From positions 4,030,001 through 4,094,000 of the forward strand of contig OZ243957.1 in the NCBI GenBank assembly GCA_965214585.1: a DNA stretch of 64,000 bases. The letters are read 5' to 3'. This document shows positions 53,420 to 61,037 of this stretch, one piece after another. The stretch comes from JAHCHG01 sp965214585. GTDB lineage: Bacteria; Acidobacteriota; Blastocatellia; Pyrinomonadales; Pyrinomonadaceae. The translations under genes were made by a program, and so were the position numbers. Within the stretch, counting starts at the first letter, position 1. Each line of letters starts with the position of its first letter. The notes beneath the pieces are model-generated. The model did no database searches, was not told the origin of the DNA, and saw only the letters and a list, made by a program, of their open reading frames with translations.

Positions 53420-53609
53420 TAAGAAGCTGTTTGGTAATTCAGAATTAAAACGTAACGCCGGCATCTTGCCGGAAGTCTTGGTGGCTTCCAGCCGCCAATT
53501 CGAGCGTTGTTTACACGAATTTACCGGAAAAACAGATAAATTTGGCGGCAAGATGCCACCAAGACAGCCGGCTGGAAGCCGGCGATACAATTACTAAACA
53601 ACTTCTAAG
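53420..53609. repeat. TAAG-flanked hairpin element, copy 3
   Basis: Body 53424-53605 with TAAG at 53420-53423 and 53606-53609. Ends AAGCTGTTTGG and CTAAACAACTTC. The interior carries GCCGGCATCTTGCCGG, GGTGGCTTCCAGCCGCC and GCCGGCTGGAAGCCGGC. It is inverted relative to copy 1. Confidence 0.82.
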
Positions 53610-53674
53610 GAACGGTATGTTCGGAAATCAGAGCGATCCAATTTCAAAAGCGGAAATTTACTAAACATCAATTG

Positions 53675-53928
53675 GGTAGTGAACTAAAAGTAATGTCTAT
53701 GAATTGCCGTCTGCTTTAGCTGACGGAAAGATTGCTGACAAGATAATCGGCTTTAGCCAAATTTCAAAAATATATTATTCATCCTATCTGCTTTAGCTAA
53801 AGCAAATAAGGAATAAATTTAATTTAATAGTTCGGCTAAAGCCTGTCTTTTGCTGCAAACTAAACCGTCAGCTAAAGCAGACGGCAATTGATAAAAAAAT
53901 TTGTCAGCATTACTTTTAGTTCACTACC
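53675..53928 (-). repeat. GGTAGTGAAC-ended MITE, copy 1 (254 bp, 8-bp target duplication)
   Basis: TAGTGAACTAAAAGTAATG ends are inverted at the two sides. ATCAATTG flanks both (53667-53674 and 53929-53936). The interior has paired CCGTCTGCTTTAGCTGACGG and GCTTTAGCTAAAGC palindromes. It lies downstream of the acyl-CoA dehydrogenase gene in the opposite orientation to copy 2. Confidence 0.9.
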
Positions 53929-53962
53929 ATCAATTGAATTAAAGAGATTTCGGATAATTCTA

Positions 53963-55105
53963 TTATTTCAAAATTCCGCGCGAAATGACGATTTTCTGAA
54001 TTTCGCTCGTGCCTTCGTAAATCGTCGTAATTCGGGCATCGCGGTAATATTTTTCGACGTTGTAATGACGCGAAAAACCGTTGCCGCCGTGAATTTGTAT
54101 GGCATCGGCGCAAACTCTGTTTGCCATCTCCGATGCGAAAAGTTTCGCCATCGAAGCGTAAATTCCCGTGTTTTTATGATTTTCGTCTTTCATCCAAGCG
54201 GCGCGAACGGTTAAAAGTCGGGCGGCTTCGATTTCGGTTGCCATATCCGCTAATTTGAATTGAATCGCCTGAAATTCGGCAATCGGCTGACCGAAAGCAA
54301 CGCGGTCTTTGGCGTATTCTTTCGCTTCTTCATAAGCCGCCTGCGCGATTCCGACGCTCAACGCGCCGATTCCGATTCTGCCGTTGTCGAGGCTGTTAAA
54401 CGCCACGCGCAGACCTTTTCCGATTTCGCCTAAAACATTTTCCTGCGGCACGCGAACGTCTTCAAAACTCATCTCCGTCGTTTTAGAAGCGCGTTGTCCG
54501 AGTTTGTGTTCGACGGAAGAAACGCTCAATCCTTCCGTATCCTTTTCAACAATAAACGCCGTAACTTCTTTTTTGCCGTCATTTTCGCCGGTAACTGCCA
54601 TTACAATATGAATTTCCGCTTCGCCGCCGTTCGTTACCCAAGATTTCGTGCCGTTTAGAACGTAAAAATCTCCGTCTTTTACGGCGCGTGTTTTTAAGTT
54701 GGTCGCATCAGAGCCGGCGTGCGGTTCGGACAAGCAGAATGCACCGAGTTTTTCGCCTTTGGCAAGCGGAACGAGATATTTCTGTTTCTGCCGTTCAGTT
54801 CCGAAACTCAAAATCGGATAACAGCAAACCGAGTTCGTTACGCCGACGATCACGGCGACGGATGAATCGGCTTTTGAAATTTCTTCCAAAGCGAGCGCGT
54901 AAGAAACGGAATCGAACCCTGCGCCGCCGTATTCTTCGGGAATAATCATTCCGAGCATTCCGAGTTCGGCAAGACCTTCGAGTTGTCTGCGCGGAAATTT
55001 TTCCGCCTCGTCGTATTCACGCGCCAACGGCGCAATTTCATTTTCGGCAAATTCACGCACGGAATTTCGCACCATTTTCTGCTCTTCGGTAAATTCAAAA
55101 TCCAT
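53963..55105 (-). CDS. Acyl-CoA dehydrogenase (short/branched-chain type)
   Basis: Oxidises acyl-CoA to enoyl-CoA with FAD, passing electrons to ETF. The 380-residue protein has FTEEQKMVRNSVREFAENEI, FCLSEPHAGSDATNLKTRAV, KLGQRASKTTEMSFEDVRVP, IQIHGGNGFSRHYNVEKYYR DAR and the catalytic base in TTIYEGTSEIQK (Glu of YEGT). Such a sequence is near butyryl- and isovaleryl-type enzymes. It is framed on both sides by inverted copies of one MITE (53675-53928 and 55139-55390). Confidence 0.94.
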   Translation of the reverse strand: MDFEFTEEQKMVRNSVREFAENEIAPLAREYDEAEKFPRRQLEGLAELGMLGMIIPEEYGGAGFDSVSYALALEEISKADSSVAVIVGVTNSVCCYPILSFGTERQKQKYLVPLAKGEKLGAFCLSEPHAGSDATNLKTRAVKDGDFYVLNGTKSWVTNGGEAEIHIVMAVTGENDGKKEVTAFIVEKDTEGLSVSSVEHKLGQRASKTTEMSFEDVRVPQENVLGEIGKGLRVAFNSLDNGRIGIGALSVGIAQAAYEEAKEYAKDRVAFGQPIAEFQAIQFKLADMATEIEAARLLTVRAAWMKDENHKNTGIYASMAKLFASEMANRVCADAIQIHGGNGFSRHYNVEKYYRDARITTIYEGTSEIQKIVISRGILK

Positions 55106-55138
55106 AAGTTTTACTTTTGTTTATTTCTTTCAAATTTT

Positions 55139-55390
55139 GGTAATGAACTAAAAGTAATGCTGACAAGTTTTTTTATCAATTGCCGTCTGCTTTAGCTGAC
55201 GGTTTAGTTGCAGCAAAAGACAGGCTTTAGCCGAACTATTAAATTAAATTTATTCCTTATTTGCTTTAGCTAAAGCAGATAGGATGAATAATATATTTTT
55301 GAAATTTGGCTAAAGCCGATTATCTTGTCAGCAATCTTTCCGTCAGCTAAAGCAGACGGCAATTCATAGACATTACTTTTAGTTCACTAC
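55139..55390 (+). repeat. GGTAATGAAC-ended MITE, copy 2 (252 bp)
   Basis: Same element as 53675-53928 in reverse orientation, with TCAAATTTT at 55130-55138 and 55391-55399 as target duplication. The two copies face each other across the acyl-CoA dehydrogenase gene. Confidence 0.9.
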
Positions 55391-55459
55391 TCAAATTTTA
55401 ACTATATGAGAAACTATTTCGATAAACAAACGACGCTTAGATTCTTTTAAAACTTGATT

Positions 55460-55475
55460 TGGCATATCAGTTGCA
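55460..55475 (+). promoter_or_regulatory. Sigma-54-type -24/-12 promoter before the 40-residue protein gene
   Basis: TGGCATATCAGTTGCA has GG and GC 10 bases apart and TGGCA/TTGCA flanks. It lies about 67 bases before the ATG of the small protein gene at 55542. Confidence 0.72.
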
Positions 55476-55541
55476 CAACTCAAAAGTATTCTATTCGTGC
55501 ATTAATTTAATGCAAGGTCTAAATTTATCAAGGAGAAAATT

Positions 55542-55664
55542 ATGGAAGGTCCGTTAAGAGGAATTTTAGCCGGAGTCGCGGCTTGGAAATGGGGCGGCGG
55601 TTGTTTTTCGACAATCGTTATCTTTTTACTGGTATTTTGGCTTTTGGGTTATGTAAATTGCTAA
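55542..55664 (+). CDS. 40-residue membrane protein
   Basis: ATG 55542 follows AAGGAGAAAATT, an ideal ribosome binding site. The product starts MEGPLRGILAGVAAWKWGGG and continues CFSTIVIFLLVFWLLGYVNC: a short amphipathic leader with W/G, then one transmembrane helix and two cysteines. I recognise the WKWGGGC/VFWLLGY pattern only as a hypothetical small protein. A sigma-54-type promoter lies in front, and a two-way terminator behind, so it is a single-gene unit like the stress protein at 51342. Confidence 0.72.
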   Translation: MEGPLRGILAGVAAWKWGGGCFSTIVIFLLVFWLLGYVNC

Positions 55665-55674
55665 AACTATTTGA

Positions 55675-55728
55675 AAAAAGACTGCGGATAATTATCTTTA
55701 TAAAATTATCCGCAGTCTTTTTTTTTGT
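55675..55728. terminator. Bidirectional terminator between the small protein gene and the FHA-PrsW gene
   Basis: AAAAGACTGCGGATAATT pairs with AATTATCCGCAGTCTTTT and is followed by a long T run on the plus strand and preceded by an A run (T on the minus strand). It can end both converging transcripts. Confidence 0.9.
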
Positions 55729-55729
55729 T

Positions 55730-57286
55730 TTAAATTTTGTCGCGCCATTTGAGAACTTCTTCTCTTAAAACAGGATTTTGTTGAAAACTCGCCGTTTGAC
55801 TTTGCGCCGCCGTCGCTCTCTGGATGTGCCAGTAAGATAAACCGAGTTTGCCGATTGCCCGCATATAATTGCTTCTCGCCCGGAATTTTCCGCTGAAAAC
55901 GCTTCCCAAAAGCCAGAAAGTGCTTTTGAAAGCCGACGTTGCTTTCTCGAAATGCTCTTGCGGAATCAATCCGCGGGCGACATCAATTGCCAGCATTTCT
56001 TTGAGAATTTTGTTTTGCCGATACATCACATAAAAGGAAAATGCGACGAAAATCACAAAAAGCGGAAATTCGATAATCGCGTAACCTACAAAAAAACCGA
56101 GTCCCAAAAATACAGCCATTGCGTTCCAGAAGGCGTGCAGCAGAATCGCACTAATCAAACCGACAACCGGCATAATAATTTTGACGAATGAATTATGAGA
56201 TTCGCGGGAAATTCCGCAGCCGATTCCGGTCATCGCGGTAAATGTAACGTGCGCGAACGGCGATAAAATTCCGCGCATAAAAAAGGTTTTTATCAACAGA
56301 TCAACGCCGCCTTCGTTGAGAGCGCGTCCGTAATATATGACGTTTTCAACCGTCGCAAATCCGAGAGCGATCACGCCCGCTAAAATTATTCCGTCTAAAA
56401 TTCCGTCAAAGTATCTGCGGAAAAATATCAAAATAATAAATATGCCCGCGCCTTTGGTTAATTCTTCAAAAATCGGCGCGGAGATTACAGTTCCGGCAAT
56501 ACTTCCGATTTGCGGATCAATCGCCACCGCAACGCCGACTCCGATCACGGTATTTATTACAAATGAGAGAAAAACCGCAACCAATGCGCCCCACGCAAAA
56601 GAAAGCGCGAGAAACCAGATCGGTTCGGGATCGTATCGGTCAAGCCAGACAAGCGGCAAAATGTATAAAACGGCGGGCGTGAAGGCGATAATTGCGGCGA
56701 AAATTGCGGCAACCGGACCAAGACTCAAAAGAACTATCGCAACTACGATCAGGGAAAGAAAAACTATTGCAAAAAGCGTCAAACCGATGCCGATATATTT
56801 TCCCGTCCGATTTTCCGATTTTATCGCCGCCGCCGCATTTCCGAGTCCGATATTTGAAATCGAACTTCTGAACCCAGCCGCCGGATTATTTACCGCGAAA
56901 TTATCCATATTTGAATTTTGAACGGCTGTTCGATTTTGCTGAAAACCGGAACTCGGCTGCGCGTGCGGCACAACCTGCTTCTGCCCAATCGAAACTTTTG
57001 CCGTAACGCCGTTTTTTCCGAATTGTATGTTGTCGCCGGAATTCAGCTTTGAATTTTGAATCGCGTTTCCGTTGACGAATGTTCCGTTCGTGCTTTTATT
57101 ATCCGAAAGATAAAAGCCGTCGGGCTTTGCTTCGATATAGGCGTGCTGTTTGGAAACGATTTTTTCATTCAGCGGATCGAATCTAACGGTGCTGTTTTCC
57201 GTTCGTCCGATGGTCATAAAACCGTTTTCAAGATCGTATATTTTGCCGATCAGAGAGCCGCTGGTTATTGTCAGCAAAAGTTTCAT
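55730..57286 (-). CDS. FHA domain fused to a PrsW-type intramembrane metalloprotease
   Basis: The 518-residue protein begins with an FHA domain: GFMTIGRTENSTVRFD, KIVSKQHAYIEA and LSDNKSTNGTFVNG hold the phosphothreonine-binding residues. A linker of about 70 residues follows. The membrane part contains the PrsW motifs FEELTKG (EExxK-like), GFATVENVIYY, FAHVTFTAMTG and LLHAFWNAMA, with glutamate and two histidines as the likely metal site. PrsW cuts anti-sigma factors in Bacillus. The FHA domain would make protease action depend on a phosphorylated partner, presumably from a Ser/Thr kinase elsewhere. Confidence 0.88.
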   Translation of the reverse strand: MKLLLTITSGSLIGKIYDLENGFMTIGRTENSTVRFDPLNEKIVSKQHAYIEAKPDGFYLSDNKSTNGTFVNGNAIQNSKLNSGDNIQFGKNGVTAKVSIGQKQVVPHAQPSSGFQQNRTAVQNSNMDNFAVNNPAAGFRSSISNIGLGNAAAAIKSENRTGKYIGIGLTLFAIVFLSLIVVAIVLLSLGPVAAIFAAIIAFTPAVLYILPLVWLDRYDPEPIWFLALSFAWGALVAVFLSFVINTVIGVGVAVAIDPQIGSIAGTVISAPIFEELTKGAGIFIILIFFRRYFDGILDGIILAGVIALGFATVENVIYYGRALNEGGVDLLIKTFFMRGILSPFAHVTFTAMTGIGCGISRESHNSFVKIIMPVVGLISAILLHAFWNAMAVFLGLGFFVGYAIIEFPLFVIFVAFSFYVMYRQNKILKEMLAIDVARGLIPQEHFEKATSAFKSTFWLLGSVFSGKFRARSNYMRAIGKLGLSYWHIQRATAAQSQTASFQQNPVLREEVLKWRDKI

Positions 57287-57305
57287 AATGCAATAATCAT
57301 AAAAT

Positions 57306-57350
57306 GAAAAAATCCTTTGTCAAGTTTTGCAAAACTCGGCAAAGGATTTT
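57306..57350 (-). terminator. Terminator after the LVIVD/FG-GAP gene
   Basis: On the minus strand AAAAATCCTTTG pairs with CAAAGGATTTTT across a loop with a second small pairing (TTTTGCAAAAC), and is followed by T-rich sequence. Confidence 0.85.
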
Positions 57351-57372
57351 TAAAGCTAATATAAAAACCCGT

Positions 57373-59490
57373 TTATTTCGGCTGAACCGACGAAGGCGAA
57401 GGAACGTCGCCCGTTTCTCCGAATGATTTTAAGTCAAACGAACTGTCCGAACTGTTCAGGCGATACCAAATACTTGAAGAAGGGCGAAAAACTGATATGT
57501 CGGATTTTCCGTCGCCGTCAAAATCAGCCGGAATCGGCAAATCTTCGCTCAAACCGAAACGGATCACGCTCAGAGAATTTGCGGCGGAATTTAAGATATA
57601 CCAATTTCCTTCGGACGGGCGGTAAACTGCAAAATCGGATTTCGCGTCGCCGTCAAAATCAGCCGAAAGCGGTTTATCCGTTTCCAAACCGAATTGAATT
57701 ATTAAAGGTTGGGACGAGGAACTTTTCAGAACATACCAAATGCCCGTTGAAGGTCTGTAAACTGCCAGATCAGCTTTGCCGTCGCCTTCATAATCGCCCG
57801 CAAAAACCTTGTCGCCGCTTGATCCCCATTGAACTATCCGCGTTCCGAGCGAACTTTGCCTGATATACCAAGCTCCGTTTGTTGGTCGCCAAACCGCAAA
57901 ATCGGTTTTGCCGTCCGCGTCGTAATCCGCCGCCACCGGAACATCGCCGTTTGCTCCGAATTGCTCGGCGTAGAAACCTTTTGTGCTTCCCAAAACATAC
58001 CAAACGCCGTTTGTTGGTCGCCAAACTGCAAAATCGGATTTTCCGTCGCCGTCATAATCGCCGGTAACAATCGTATCCGAACCCAAACCGAAATTTTGCG
58101 TGATATTCTGATTATCCGAACTTTTTATAACACTCCATTTTCCCGTATTTTTATTAAAAACGGAAAAATCCGATCTGCCGTCGCCGTCAAAATCGGAAAT
58201 TTGATTTTTAGCGTTATCCGCCGCTTTTGACGCATCCAGAATTAACAAACCTTCCTTCATATCGCCGGCTAAAATTTTGTCTTCGCCTAAAAACGGGAAA
58301 ACCGCCCAGTTTCCGTCGTAGCTCGTCGGCAGATTATTCTGCAAATTCGCGCTTCCGCAAATCACGTCCCACGAAACATCCGAAGTTAAAGCCGATAAAG
58401 CCGACGCATCGCCGTTTTTATCGAGTTCGGCGGGCGGCGCGTAAGCCGGTTGATATGTATCATATTGTCCGATGCGTTTCGGTTTGTCGGGAGTTGAAAT
58501 ATCGAAAATCTGCACACCCGCCTGATACCACGAAACGTATAGACGATTTCCTTTGACAACCGGATTGTGCGGCGTAACGGCGTTTAAGCCTAAATCCGCC
58601 ATCGAAATTTTATTGACAAGAAGCGGCTGCGCGGGATTTCTGATGTCGTAAACGCGCAGATCGCCGGGATTATCGCCGTTGCTGCCGGTAACTTCGCGGC
58701 AGCTGTATAAATAATTTCCGTCTTCGCTCGTCCAACTGCTGTGCATATTATTTCCGGCAGTCGTGCTTGAAGTATCTTCGATAAAACCGAGCAGAACGGG
58801 CGGTTCGGCTGCAATATTTGAAACGTCGTAGATTTCGGTTCTTCCACGATTCGCGGAATTTCCCCAACCGGACGTAAACATACGGTTTCCGCGAATGTGC
58901 ATCGCGTGAACCCAATTTACTTCCGTCGGATTTATGTCGCGGATGAAAACCGGATTCGCCGGATTGCTGACGTTTATGACTTTTATTAATTTGTTGGAAA
59001 ATCCGTTGTAATTCTCAATCAGATAATCGCCCCAAACGACGATTTCGTGGATTCTGTCAAAACCGTTTCCGTGCGAAGCGTCAACGACTCCGAGAAGTTT
59101 CGGATTTGCCGGATCGGAAAGGTCAACAATGTGAACTCCGAAACCGTTTCCGCTGCCGAAATAACCGATTTTGCCGACAATTACCGCTTCTAAAAATTGT
59201 ATATTGTTGTTCGGATTGTAGTGCGATTTCAAAACCGGATTTGCCGGATCGGACAAATCATAAATAAACGCGCCGCGGCAAGTGAAACTTCCCTGCACGG
59301 CGATATTTCCCTCAGCAAAAAGATCGGCAAATTTCCAGTCGGGATTTCCCGAAGCCGCGCATTCGGGCGTAATCTTCCCGCGAAGTTTCACTTTCTGCGC
59401 GAAAATATCCGCACCCGCGGCACTTATAAAAAACGCTAGAACCAAAATCAGCAGATGCGGTTTTAATTTATACCAAACGGAAGAGTTCAT
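57373..59490 (-). CDS. Secreted LVIVD-repeat plus FG-GAP/VCBS-repeat protein
   Basis: The 705-residue protein has a signal peptide (LLILVLAFFISAAGADIFAQ). The N-terminal 440 residues form an LVIVD beta-propeller (AFIYDLSDPANPVLKSHYNP, VHIVDLSDPANPKLLGVV, IKVINVSNPANPVF). From about residue 440 follow six roughly 43-residue FG-GAP/VCBS units, each with a DFDGDGKSDFAVWRP-like calcium loop and an IWYVL strand; the repeats are close in sequence. Such surface proteins are thought to bind ligands or mediate adhesion. The tail lacks a visible sorting signal. A single gene, ended by a terminator. Confidence 0.88.
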   Translation of the reverse strand: MNSSVWYKLKPHLLILVLAFFISAAGADIFAQKVKLRGKITPECAASGNPDWKFADLFAEGNIAVQGSFTCRGAFIYDLSDPANPVLKSHYNPNNNIQFLEAVIVGKIGYFGSGNGFGVHIVDLSDPANPKLLGVVDASHGNGFDRIHEIVVWGDYLIENYNGFSNKLIKVINVSNPANPVFIRDINPTEVNWVHAMHIRGNRMFTSGWGNSANRGRTEIYDVSNIAAEPPVLLGFIEDTSSTTAGNNMHSSWTSEDGNYLYSCREVTGSNGDNPGDLRVYDIRNPAQPLLVNKISMADLGLNAVTPHNPVVKGNRLYVSWYQAGVQIFDISTPDKPKRIGQYDTYQPAYAPPAELDKNGDASALSALTSDVSWDVICGSANLQNNLPTSYDGNWAVFPFLGEDKILAGDMKEGLLILDASKAADNAKNQISDFDGDGRSDFSVFNKNTGKWSVIKSSDNQNITQNFGLGSDTIVTGDYDGDGKSDFAVWRPTNGVWYVLGSTKGFYAEQFGANGDVPVAADYDADGKTDFAVWRPTNGAWYIRQSSLGTRIVQWGSSGDKVFAGDYEGDGKADLAVYRPSTGIWYVLKSSSSQPLIIQFGLETDKPLSADFDGDAKSDFAVYRPSEGNWYILNSAANSLSVIRFGLSEDLPIPADFDGDGKSDISVFRPSSSIWYRLNSSDSSFDLKSFGETGDVPSPSSVQPK

Positions 59491-59654
59491 TTTTACTCCA
59501 ATAAAATTTGAATTGCGAAAACGAATTTAATCACCCGAATATATAAAAAACGAGCAATTGAATCAAAAACTGAACGGTTCAATCTTTGATGTGAAAAACT
59601 GAAATCCGAGTTGTAAATTTTCCGCCAAAAAATCTGTCAAAAAGAAAATCTTTT

Positions 59655-59844
59655 TCTAAAAAGGTGCTTTAAAAGCGTATCGCCGGCATCTTGCCGGCAG
59701 TCGCGTCGGCATCTTGCCGACGCTTAGGATTAAAAAACGCCGACTTTGCGTTTTTTAATCAAAAATGCGACGGCTGGAAGCCGCCACGACAGCCGGCTGG
59801 AAGCCTGCGTTACTCTTTTTTCAACTTTTAAAACAGTTTCTAAG
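59655..59844. repeat. Hairpin element of the TAAG family, copy 4 (diverged)
   Basis: The right end CTGTTTTAAAAG (reverse strand) and left end CTAAAAAGGTGCTTTAAAAG are imperfect inverted repeats; TAAG closes the right side at 59841-59844, the left lacks it. Interior GCCGGCATCTTGCCGGC, GTCGGCATCTTGCCGACGC and GGCTGGAAGCC palindromes match the family, with an extra AAAAACGC hairpin. Its right end supplies the stop codon of the gene at 59840. Confidence 0.7.
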
Positions 59845-60493
59845 AAGCCGCTTCCCGAATAATCAGATCGAATGTTCCCGGCGCGACTTTGCGAAACCGA
59901 CGATTTCTGTTAAGCGAAACGGCAATCGAGATCGTCGGATTATTTCCTCTGAAAATAAATCCGCCTCTGACAAGCAAATTATGCAGTTCGTTGACGTGAA
60001 GCGGTTCGTTCGATTCGCGCAAAAGCAGAGTGCAGGCTTGGGTGATCGTTCTGTCGGCAAATCTCGTGCTGAGAGGTTCGATGTTTTGTCTGACAGTCGG
60101 TTTTCTGGAATTATTTATATATGAAACCCGATTGTTTCGATAACTGTTCTGCGAATTGTCATTCAAGTTCGATATGTTCTGCCTGTTCTGCCGTTCCAAA
60201 TCCTGCGCCAACTCATAATCGTCATCTTTATATTGCTGTTGGTGCGAAATTTGCTGCTGCTGACTCGGCTGGTCTAAATTCCACTCTTTACCGCCTCTTT
60301 CAGACGAAGCCAAAAGGCTTAAAATCGCCAGTTTTGTTTGCTCGGCACTTTTTTCCATCGCACCGATTTCCGTCCGCAGACTTTCCGCTTCGGATTCGAC
60401 CTCGCGGAGTCTTCCGAGCAATCTGTTTTGTGCGTTTCTCGTTTCGCGCAAACTCTGTTCAAGTGTGGAAATCAGGCTTTTTTCATTGTGCAT
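59840..60493 (-). CDS. Coiled-coil protein with a C-terminal HARE-HTH-like domain
   Basis: The 217-residue product starts with a coiled-coil module (SLISTLEQSLRETRNAQNRL to LAILSLL, about residues 6-62) that is about 60% identical to the start of the gene just upstream. A glutamine/asparagine-rich linker (QPSQQQQISHQQQ and following) leads to a 65-residue domain TITQACTLLLRESNEPLHVN, NLLVRGGFIFRGNNPTISIA and FRKVAPGTFDLI. This has the winged-helix pattern of HARE-HTH domains found in RNA polymerase delta and ASXL proteins. The stop TAG lies in a hairpin element. Function not known; DNA or polymerase binding is inferred. Confidence 0.72.
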   Translation of the reverse strand: MHNEKSLISTLEQSLRETRNAQNRLLGRLREVESEAESLRTEIGAMEKSAEQTKLAILSLLASSERGGKEWNLDQPSQQQQISHQQQYKDDDYELAQDLERQNRQNISNLNDNSQNSYRNNRVSYINNSRKPTVRQNIEPLSTRFADRTITQACTLLLRESNEPLHVNELHNLLVRGGFIFRGNNPTISIAVSLNRNRRFRKVAPGTFDLIIREAAS

Positions 60494-60540
60494 AATAATT
60501 TTTTGTTCGGTTAAATATCTGAAACCGCGCGAGTTTTCGG

Positions 60541-60972
60541 TTATTGATTTTCAGGCTTTGCAGATTTTTTTCGCTCGTTTTCACTTTTGTCGTTCGCTGT
60601 TAAATTTTTGGAAATAAATATCGCAGCCAAGCCGATTCCGACTCCGAAAAGCAAAAGTTTTAACTTGCCGCTTGATTTTGATTGATTTTTTCCATCATAC
60701 TCATCAAAATTTGGAGCAATTTCGTCTTCGTCAATATTAGGTTGTCGGGATTCTTCCAGATTCCGGTTTTTGCCGTTTGCTTCGCGTGCCTCCAGAAGAC
60801 TTATAATAGCCGATTCGGTCTGCTCTGCGCTGTTTTCCATTGCCCGAATTTCCGACCTCAGCTTTTCCGCTTCGGATTCAATTTCTTCGAGTCTGCCAAG
60901 CAATCTGTGTCGCGCCGTTTTGGTCTGCCGCAAACTTTGCTCTAACGTAGATACAAGCCTATCACCCAACAT
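60541..60972 (-). CDS. Membrane-anchored coiled-coil paralogue of the HARE-HTH protein
   Basis: The 143-residue product shares the N-terminal coiled coil (RLVSTLEQSLRQTKTARHRL to SAIISLL, about residues 5-60) with the next gene. Instead of a DNA-binding domain it has an acidic linker and one transmembrane helix (KLLLFGVGIGLAAIFIS) followed by a charged tail. The two genes are 47 bases apart and in the same direction, after the polyprenyl synthase gene. The shared helix suggests the two proteins can pair through it. Confidence 0.72.
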   Translation of the reverse strand: MLGDRLVSTLEQSLRQTKTARHRLLGRLEEIESEAEKLRSEIRAMENSAEQTESAIISLLEAREANGKNRNLEESRQPNIDEDEIAPNFDEYDGKNQSKSSGKLKLLLFGVGIGLAAIFISKNLTANDKSENERKKSAKPENQ

Positions 60973-61037
60973 ATTTGTTTCGATTTTTTTTAATTTATTA
61001 ACGGCAATTTACTTTATGATTTTCGAGTTGGCAAAAT

